From JANMDR01 sp031376425 (GTDB lineage Bacteria; Pseudomonadota; Gammaproteobacteria; Burkholderiales; Usitatibacteraceae): a DNA stretch of 12,215 nt. The number at the start of each line of letters is the position of its first letter. Within the stretch, counting starts at the first letter, position 1. Made by a program: the position numbers and the translations under genes. This document shows, piece by piece, positions 7,505-12,215 of this stretch. The stretch is taken from contig JANMDR010000263.1 of assembly GCA_031376425.1 (NCBI GenBank), positions 1 to 12,215 on the forward strand, given 5' to 3'. A model generated the notes under the pieces. It ran no database searches. It was not told the DNA's origin and saw only the letters and a program-made list of their open reading frames with translations.

Positions 7505-8920
7505 GTGTTGATATCAACCGATTCACTAGACCCAAATGAGCTTAATGCAATGAGTGCGGGGCTAAGCGCACTGCAAGCCGAGTTTGCCGCTTATCGTGCG
7601 CAATCAGACCAACTTATCGGTGCCTCTACGGAAGGGTTTTGGTCATGGGATAGCGAGGCTAGTCGCCTGATCGATCATCACCATTGCGCGGCACTCTTGG
7701 GTTCACCAGACTCCGGTTTTACGGCTGAAAATGTAAATATATTTAGTTCGGCAATCGAATCTTTTTGTGCTTCGGGCACAGGCGTTTTTACGCAGCAGCT
7801 ACAGTTGCAATATGACGATAAATGTAGCGATAGAGCGCAGCGCTGGTTTCAAATTCACGGTGTACGGCTGCACCATGAAAATTCTGGAAACACCTATATT
7901 ACCGGCACTTTACGTGATATCCATGATGTAAAAATGGTGGAGAAAACGCAAGCCGCTGTGTTTCAAATTTCCGAAGCCGCGCACACCTGCACCGAGCTTG
8001 AAGATATGTATCGGCGCATTCATCACTCGATTGCAGAACTGCTACCCGCTAAAAATTTATTTATCGCACTTTATGATCGGGCAACTGACGTATTGAGTTT
8101 CCCATATTATATTGATGAGATTGATGTGCCGCCGGAGCCCGAAAAAGTGGGCCATACAGGGCTAACGCAGCAAGTCATTCGTACTGGTTTATCGGTATTG
8201 ATGACACCGGAAATGCGCGATATTCGCATTAAAAATGGTGAAAAAATTATTGGCGCGGTGTGTCTCGATTGGCTCGGTGTGCCACTCATTAATGCTGGTG
8301 AGGTGATCGGTGCATTGGTGATTCAAAGTTATTCTGGCGATGTGCGTTATACCGAAAAAGACCAAGCACTTTTACGTTTTGTATCGAACCAAGTGGCCGC
8401 TGCTATTGTGCGTAAGCGTGCCTTAGACCGTATCACCCATATGGCGTTACACGATGCGCTGACCGGCCTGCCTAACCGCGCGCTCTGGCATGATCGTTTG
8501 AGCCAAACTATTCAAGAAGCGGGGCGCGAGCAAGCGCAATTTGCGTTGCTGTATTTAGATTTAAACCTCTTTAAGCCCGTAAATGATCAATATGGCCACG
8601 CTGTGGGCGATGGACTGCTCCAACAAGTAGCGCAGCGCTTGCAGAGCTGTGTGCGACTTTCCGATACCTTGGCGCGTTTGGGTGGGGATGAATTTACGGT
8701 GCTGTTGCGCAATATTAAATCGCGGAGTGATGTGTTGTCAGTGGTGAAGCAAATTGAAGAAACAATCGCCGCGCCGTATGAAATTCAAGCGCTACCAATT
8801 CAAATTTCCATCGCCGTCGGCATGGCGATTTATCCAGCCGATGGTGCCACTGCCGATGCGCTTATGCGCGGCGCTGATGAAGCGCTCTATGTGCAAAAAA
8901 ACGCCAGAAGGCCATCATAA
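7505..8920 (+). CDS. PAS-GAF-GGDEF diguanylate cyclase
   Basis: Makes cyclic di-GMP from two GTP, a cytoplasmic second-messenger enzyme. In the 471-aa product a short helical N-terminus (about 15-38) leads into a PAS-like sensor (about 36-148, with STEGFWSWD and GTLRDIHDV). A GAF domain follows (about 160-300, with GVPLINAGEVIGALVIQSY), then a linker helix and the GGDEF domain from DALTGLPNR (317-325) to the end. The active loop RLGGDEF is at 391-397. An RxxD inhibitory site, R384-L-S-D387, sits five residues before it, so product inhibition is expected. The first metal Asp is D352 in LDLNLFK, and N354 replaces the often-seen second Asp. There is no EAL domain, membrane segment or signal peptide. 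The start is GTG 7505 or, with better spacing from AGAGA at 7498-7502, TTG 7508. The signal sensed is unknown. Confidence 0.93.
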   Translation: MLISTDSLDPNELNAMSAGLSALQAEFAAYRAQSDQLIGASTEGFWSWDSEASRLIDHHHCAALLGSPDSGFTAENVNIFSSAIESFCASGTGVFTQQLQLQYDDKCSDRAQRWFQIHGVRLHHENSGNTYITGTLRDIHDVKMVEKTQAAVFQISEAAHTCTELEDMYRRIHHSIAELLPAKNLFIALYDRATDVLSFPYYIDEIDVPPEPEKVGHTGLTQQVIRTGLSVLMTPEMRDIRIKNGEKIIGAVCLDWLGVPLINAGEVIGALVIQSYSGDVRYTEKDQALLRFVSNQVAAAIVRKRALDRITHMALHDALTGLPNRALWHDRLSQTIQEAGREQAQFALLYLDLNLFKPVNDQYGHAVGDGLLQQVAQRLQSCVRLSDTLARLGGDEFTVLLRNIKSRSDVLSVVKQIEETIAAPYEIQALPIQISIAVGMAIYPADGATADALMRGADEALYVQKNARRPS

Positions 8921-8960
8921 ACAACGCTACGATTATAGTTACGATAGGAACAGCAATACC

Positions 8961-9290
8961 GTGAAAATGTCAGACATCCCCTTTGGTACGACAGATTGGC
9001 AGCAAATAGAACAAACAGTGCACCAAGGTGAGCGCGGCGTAGCTTATTGGCGTACTCAAAATTTTGGCGATATTAGAGTACGCACCGTAGAATACACTGC
9101 GGGCTATTTGGCAGATCACTGGTGCAGTAAAGGCCATGTGCTCCTGTGCTTAGAAGGGGAGCTACACACCGAGCTTAAAGATGGGCGTACCTTTACACTT
9201 AAACCTGGTATGAGTTATCAAGTAGCGGACAATGCTGAAGCGCATCGCTCCAGCACGGTAGTAGCAACGCGCTTATTCATCGTCGATTGA
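8961..9290 (+). CDS. Small DHCW-type cupin-fold protein
   Basis: A 109-aa single-domain cupin of unknown reaction. It resembles the family called DHCW motif cupin fold proteins: IPFGTTDW near the N-terminus, then GYLADHWCSKGH (48-59), LEGEL (64-68), KPGMSYQVADNAE (81-93) with HRSS, and LFIVD at the end. Asp52, His53, Cys55, His59 and His95 are plausible metal or catalytic residues; in this copy the order is D-H-W-C. The start was chosen as GTG 8961 because AGGAA at 8946-8950 lies 10 nt upstream; ATG 8967 is the alternative and gives 107 aa. The frame stays open upstream to 8754, but that stretch lies inside the cyclase gene and is not conserved-looking. It begins 40 nt after the cyclase stop with no terminator or promoter between them, so it is probably co-transcribed. 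Family membership is from memory of the conserved pattern. Confidence 0.88.
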   Translation: MKMSDIPFGTTDWQQIEQTVHQGERGVAYWRTQNFGDIRVRTVEYTAGYLADHWCSKGHVLLCLEGELHTELKDGRTFTLKPGMSYQVADNAEAHRSSTVVATRLFIVD

Positions 9291-9303
9291 GCTAGCGTCG
9301 TAC

Positions 9304-9753
9304 CTAAACTAATTTCTGCTGATGATAAGTCAAGGCGGCTAACACACAGAGGCGCAACGGTTCAAGCGGCGGTGCTTTACCCAATTCAAAAATCAACGCC
9401 CGATTACCTCTAAACGTAAAGTCGTTCGCGAATGCCGTGCGAAAGCTTTCTACCAAGTTGGTTTTGCAATTGAAGTACATAGCGTATTGTTGCGGCGCTT
9501 TTTTATTCCAGCCTAAGCGAATAGTGGAACCACTTTTAGTGACTGCTGTTAAGTACGCGGGCTCGCCCCATTTTAGGCATTCTTCAATGGGGCCAACGCC
9601 CTCAGTCGCAGCAGCGGTATCCAAGATCAGCGTCCGCAGCACCAGTAATTTTTGCTGTACCGGTGCTGGAAAGCGAGCGAAAGTAGCCGCGACGGCAGTG
9701 TCACTAATTACCGGCGCCATCGCCGGTACCGACGCCGGTGCCGGTGCCGGCAT
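9304..9753 (-). CDS. DUF1801 domain protein with proline/alanine-rich N-terminal extension
   Basis: A 149-aa protein of unknown function, probably cytoplasmic. The body (about 20-149) has DUF1801 landmarks: EECLKWGEPAYLT (57-69), SGSTIRLGWNKK (74-85), QYAMYFNCKTNLVESFR (89-105), RGNRALIF (115-122) and a final ALTYHQQK helix. Residues 1-14, a Pro/Ala run, do not look like the domain and come from GCCGGT-type repeats. ATG 9753 overlaps the stop of the DUF1684 gene as TAATG, which implies translational coupling and supports this start. ATG 9720 (Met12) is an in-frame alternative that would remove most of the repeat-derived leader. It is last in the zf-CHCC/waaF/DUF1684 operon and converges on the cupin gene with 13 bp between stops. 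Confidence 0.85.
   Translation of the reverse strand: MPAPAPASVPAMAPVISDTAVAATFARFPAPVQQKLLVLRTLILDTAAATEGVGPIEECLKWGEPAYLTAVTKSGSTIRLGWNKKAPQQYAMYFNCKTNLVESFRTAFANDFTFRGNRALIFELGKAPPLEPLRLCVLAALTYHQQKLV
9710..9751. repeat. GCCGGT-type short tandem repeat with an internal hairpin
   Basis: Imperfect hexamer units of GCCGGT, with variants, run through the first 14 codons of the DUF1801 gene and encode its Pro/Ala leader. Within the tract, TACCGGCG (9709-9716) and CGCCGGTA (9721-9728) form a perfect 8-bp hairpin with loop CCAT. On the coding (minus) strand that loop contains the alternative ATG at 9720. Confidence 0.65.
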
Positions 9754-10730
9754 TATGATTGCGTGCGTACCTGCTCACCGGCTTCAATGCGCGTTTTTAA
9801 AATATTCTGTTTTGGCGGCAGTGGGCAAGTGGTGAAGGCGCTAAAAGCACAGGGCGGGTTATAGGTACGATTAAAATCTAGCTCAAATATTTCATTGGCC
9901 TTCGGTTTTTTTTCAACATACAAAAACCGCGACGGGCGATAGGTGGTGTCGCCTGCTGTGCCGTCACGCAGTACAAAAAATAGCCCATTAGCATCATCGC
10001 CAATGACATCAAGGGTTTCGGTTTTGCCGTTGAGCGAAAACTCCACATAGCCTGGCACCGGTTCATCGCTCACCTCATCAATCACGTTAACGATGGCAAC
10101 TTTTTTGCCGGCAGGGTAGGGCACAAACTTTGCAGCCACTTTATAGCTTGGGTTGACGTCGTACCAGATGCGGCCAGCGAATTGTTTGCGTACTTCTGAT
10201 TGGTTATCAGCCAAACGCAAAATATAGTTACCGTCGCGCTCAATCACGTGCATCGCCATGCGATCAAAACTGATCCAATCGCGTTTATCTGTAGCTGAAG
10301 ATAGCTCTCTGATCCCTGTAAATAGGGTATCTCCAGATTTCATCGTGATACCTGCGTCAAGCTTTAAAGTGACTTTTTTAGTTGTGATATCTACGATAAT
10401 TTGCCCCATGCGGGCGGGCAGGGCGAGCTTCATTTCTGGTGGCAAAACAATATCGTTATCTGCACCAGTGCCAAAGGTGTTTACACCTGGCTTCATGATG
10501 TAGCGCCCCGCGAGCGTGAGCCAGCCGTTATCGCGCCGCAAGCTCGTTTCAACTTTTTCACGCCACGCTTTTACGCTAGCAGCGTGCTCGGCGTTGGCAA
10601 ACTCTGTATCGGCCTGAACCGACTTGGGAGCGCTTGTGCTAATAGATTGGTTATTTTGGGTCGCTGGAGCCGTGGTGCAAGCGCTCAGGCTTGCGGCAAG
10701 CGCTGCAACGACGATAGATAGTTTTAGCAT
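9753..10730 (-). CDS. DUF1684 family lipoprotein
   Basis: A 325-aa putative lipoprotein of unknown function. A short signal peptide ends in the lipobox LSAC (15-18), so Cys18 should be lipidated and the protein anchored in the inner or outer membrane, facing the periplasm. After a Ser/Thr/Gln-rich linker the DUF1684 domain begins with WREKVETSLRRDNGWLTLAGR. It ends with the signature DFNRTYNPPCAFSAF followed by TCPLPPKQN (285-308). The two Cys in that signature are family-typical. ATG 10730 is chosen because GAGGAG at 10738-10743 lies 7 nt upstream. A TTG at 10745 would extend the frame by five codons but would swallow that ribosome-binding site. The gene follows waaF by 18 nt, and its TAA overlaps the next start, so it lies inside an operon. 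An envelope role fits the waaF neighbour, but that is inference. Confidence 0.9.
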   Translation of the reverse strand: MLKLSIVVAALAASLSACTTAPATQNNQSISTSAPKSVQADTEFANAEHAASVKAWREKVETSLRRDNGWLTLAGRYIMKPGVNTFGTGADNDIVLPPEMKLALPARMGQIIVDITTKKVTLKLDAGITMKSGDTLFTGIRELSSATDKRDWISFDRMAMHVIERDGNYILRLADNQSEVRKQFAGRIWYDVNPSYKVAAKFVPYPAGKKVAIVNVIDEVSDEPVPGYVEFSLNGKTETLDVIGDDANGLFFVLRDGTAGDTTYRPSRFLYVEKKPKANEIFELDFNRTYNPPCAFSAFTTCPLPPKQNILKTRIEAGEQVRTQS

Positions 10731-10737
10731 AGGGAAA

Positions 10738-10743
10738 CTCCTC
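10738..10743 (-). promoter_or_regulatory. Strong ribosome-binding site deciding the DUF1684 start
   Basis: On the minus strand GAGGAG lies in the 18-nt gap after the waaF stop, 7 nt before ATG 10730. This is the clearest Shine-Dalgarno sequence among the genes of the window and excludes the upstream TTG start. Confidence 0.8.
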
Positions 10744-10748
10744 AATGA

Positions 10749-11807
10749 TCAGGATTGCGAAGAAAAGGGCAGGACACGCGGTGGTGCTAGCGGGATTGCT
10801 ATCGTTTTGTTAACGGTAACAGCATCCAGTTTATTTAAACAATCAAAGTGCCCCAACGGGCATTCGCGCTTAAAACAGGGGCTGCAGGATAAGTTTAACG
10901 AAAGAATGTGCGCCGTGGGTGAAAGTGGTGGTGTAAAGCTTGGTGAACTAGAGCCGTAAAGGGCGCTCACTGGCACATTTACCGCGCACGCAACGTGCAT
11001 TAACCCAGAATCGTTGGTAATTACATGGCTGACGCAACTGAGTAAATCAATAGCATCATCTAGGCTGGTTTCACCGGCCAAGTTACGGCAAATATCACCG
11101 GATAGGCGGTTGATTTCATCGCCAATCGCCCTATCGTTTTTGCCGCCGAATATCCACACCTGATACCCGCGTGCTGCTTGTAGTTTGGCTAGTTGTGCAA
11201 AGTGAGCGGTGGGCCAGCGTTTGGCGGGGCCATATTCGGCACCCGGGCAGAGCGCAATGACAGGGTTTTCTAAATTGATGGAAAGCCTTGCCAATATGGG
11301 CGCTAGGGCATTATCGGCAATGCGTAAGCAGGGATTAGGTACAGTGTATTGGTTCTCTTTAACGTTCCTTGCAAACGCGAGTGCTGCGAAACGCGCTGCC
11401 ATTGTGGGTAGTGCTATCTCATCTAAATCACGACAATCTTGCAAAATCCAACCGCGTTTTTCACCGCGAAATCCACGACTATTTTTAATGTTTGCGAACC
11501 ACGGCACCAGCGCTGATTTAAAGCTATTTGGCAGCACAATCGCCAAATCATAATGATTAGCGGCCAAAGCCTTACCGCAAGACCGTCTTGCCTTGAAACG
11601 CAGTGCCCCATGCGCAAACGGATTATCAATAATATTGGATACTTCCGGCATACGCCGATACACGGCGGCAACGCCGTTGCTCGCAAATACATCAATAATC
11701 GCTTCAGGATATTGGGCTTTTAGCAGCATCAATAAACCGTGCGTCATCACACAATCGCCCACCCATGCGGGCGCTACGATCAAAATGCGTTGTATTGACC
11801 CATCCAA
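10749..11807 (-). CDS. waaF: ADP-heptose:LPS heptosyltransferase II
   Basis: GT9-family glycosyltransferase that adds the second L-glycero-D-manno-heptose to the LPS inner core on the cytoplasmic face of the inner membrane, using ADP-heptose. In the 352-aa product, the N-terminal Rossmann-like domain opens with RILIVAPAWVGDCVM (7-21), and Asp18 matches the catalytic-base position of the family. The C-terminal nucleotide-sugar domain has CPGAEYGPAKRWP (187-199), WIFGGKND (218-225) and NDSGLMHVA (265-273), then YGSSSPSFTPP. A cysteine-containing stretch, LSCSPCFKRECPLGH, lies at 306-320, and a tail of about 20 residues follows. The start is TTG 11807, since no ATG or GTG is available in frame before the RILIV strand. 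It lies 6 nt behind the zf-CHCC stop and in the same frame. WaaC is the main alternative, but the motif set, including the Cys-rich segment, favours WaaF. Confidence 0.93.
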   Translation of the reverse strand: MDGSIQRILIVAPAWVGDCVMTHGLLMLLKAQYPEAIIDVFASNGVAAVYRRMPEVSNIIDNPFAHGALRFKARRSCGKALAANHYDLAIVLPNSFKSALVPWFANIKNSRGFRGEKRGWILQDCRDLDEIALPTMAARFAALAFARNVKENQYTVPNPCLRIADNALAPILARLSINLENPVIALCPGAEYGPAKRWPTAHFAQLAKLQAARGYQVWIFGGKNDRAIGDEINRLSGDICRNLAGETSLDDAIDLLSCVSHVITNDSGLMHVACAVNVPVSALYGSSSPSFTPPLSPTAHILSLNLSCSPCFKRECPLGHFDCLNKLDAVTVNKTIAIPLAPPRVLPFSSQS

Positions 11808-11813
11808 AATAGC

Positions 11814-12026
11814 TTAGTGCCCGCCAGTGGGCGGCCCACCAATTAGCTTATAGAGCGTTCCGCAATAAGGGCAACGGGCTTCACCCGTGGGTTCGATAGA
11901 TAAAAATACGCGTGGATGATTGCTCCATAACTTTACCGAAGCGGTGGGGCAGTGCAGCGGCAAATCATGCGGATCAACATTGACCGATTTTTGATTCAAT
12001 TCTGTGGGTTGAACAACATTAGACAT
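11814..12026 (-). CDS. zf-CHCC zinc-finger protein (NDUFS6-like)
   Basis: A 70-aa protein with a single CHCC zinc-binding domain: Cys26, His37 within NHPRVFL, and Cys52/Cys55 in CPYC. The spacing is C-x10-H-x14-C-x2-C. This is the fold of the mitochondrial complex I accessory subunit NDUFS6; bacterial versions are small stand-alone proteins of uncertain role. The start ATG 12026 (MSNVVQPTEL) gives the usual compact length. The frame is open upstream to the window edge, but that sequence is AT-rich, basic and unlike the family. A weak GGA lies about 13-15 nt before the ATG. It is the first gene of the minus-strand operon, with waaF starting 6 nt after its stop. Confidence 0.9.
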   Translation of the reverse strand: MSNVVQPTELNQKSVNVDPHDLPLHCPTASVKLWSNHPRVFLSIEPTGEARCPYCGTLYKLIGGPPTGGH

Positions 12027-12215
12027 AGTGTATATTTTCCGTAGATAGCAGGCTAAGGTTTTTGATTTTAAAATGCTGGCCTGTAGCAAATTGAATAATC
12101 TATAATTGTAACGTAAATGGCTTAACCGGCTCTTAATTAGCGCATTGCTATAGCCCAACAGGCTGCTAGGTATGACCCTAAGCTGTCCCTTGCCCCTATC
12201 TTTTGCACAGAAAAC
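12027..12215. other. Upstream region of the zf-CHCC/waaF operon, no gene supported
   Basis: These 189 bases are AT-rich up to about 12140. They should hold the operon promoter, but no hexamer pair stands out on the minus strand: TTAAGC with TAGATT at 17 nt is the best and is weak. From base 12215 one minus frame closes with TAA near 12138 and could be the 3' end of an upstream gene. The 25-26 codons visible match nothing I recognise. Confidence 0.4.

Noticed and set aside
8754..8960. N-terminal extension of the cupin by up to 69 codons
   Set aside because: This stretch is inside the diguanylate cyclase, translates to a Lys/Pro/Arg-rich sequence unlike cupins, and a Shine-Dalgarno sequence favours the start at 8961.
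9710..9751. GC-rich repeats as a CRISPR or iteron array
   Set aside because: Units are 6 bp, imperfect, lack spacers and sit inside a coding frame; they fit a simple coding repeat.
9437..9864. Plus-strand open frames over the DUF1801 start and DUF1684 end
   Set aside because: They are shadows of two minus-strand genes with clear family motifs; the Gly/Ala/Arg stretches only reflect the GCCGGT repeats.
10258..10959. Plus-strand open frames of 80-110 codons
   Set aside because: They are antisense to the DUF1684 and waaF genes and show no domain-like pattern.
12101..12106. Plus-strand TATAAT near the right edge
   Set aside because: No -35 hexamer at suitable spacing and no plus-strand gene can be supported in the remaining 109 bases; an ATG at 12173 lacks a Shine-Dalgarno sequence.
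12027..12158. Upstream extension of the zf-CHCC protein from a TTG at 12158
   Set aside because: The added 44 residues are basic and AT-driven, unlike the family, and would give an unusually long protein; ATG 12026 gives the normal size.

Overview
The window looks like chromosomal DNA of a Gram-negative proteobacterium with intermediate GC. A betaproteobacterium, probably in or near Burkholderiales, is the best guess. The grounds are an ADP-heptose LPS heptosyltransferase gene directly behind a small zf-CHCC zinc-finger gene (an arrangement I associate with that group), the large ~1600-residue NAD-dependent glutamate dehydrogenase, and a 3-mercaptopropionate-type thiol dioxygenase. This placement is inference from gene content, not from a marker gene.

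Layout. Bases 1-4688 (minus) hold most of a large NAD-glutamate dehydrogenase whose C-terminal end lies beyond base 1. A 179-bp divergent intergenic region (4689-4867) separates it from a plus-strand run: a 641-aa protein with a helical N-terminal half and a C-terminal DUF4253-like domain (4868-6793), a thiol dioxygenase (6853-7404), a hairpin terminator and a fresh promoter (7413-7468), a PAS/GAF/GGDEF diguanylate cyclase (7505-8920), and a small DHCW-type cupin (about 8961-9290). A tight minus-strand operon converges on this run with only 13 bp between the stop codons. Read in its own direction it is zf-CHCC protein (12026-11814), waaF (11807-10749), a DUF1684 lipoprotein (10730-9753) and a DUF1801 protein (9753-9304). 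Its junctions are 6 nt, 18 nt and a 1-nt TAATG overlap. Bases 12027-12215 carry no gene I can support. No gene-free stretch exceeds 300 bases, and I saw no tRNA, rRNA, IS element or CRISPR array.

How the genes work together. Glutamate dehydrogenase feeds glutamate carbon into the TCA cycle. The thiol dioxygenase oxidises a small thiol to its sulfinate. The cyclase makes c-di-GMP in response to an unknown signal through PAS/GAF sensors and is probably co-transcribed with the cupin. The minus operon is envelope-oriented (LPS inner core and a lipoprotein), with a small zinc protein related to a respiratory complex I accessory subunit at its head. Most of the window is ordinary housekeeping sequence. 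The least explained items are the DUF4253 fusion, the cupin behind the cyclase, the repeat-built N-terminus of the DUF1801 protein, and the in-frame zf-CHCC/waaF junction.
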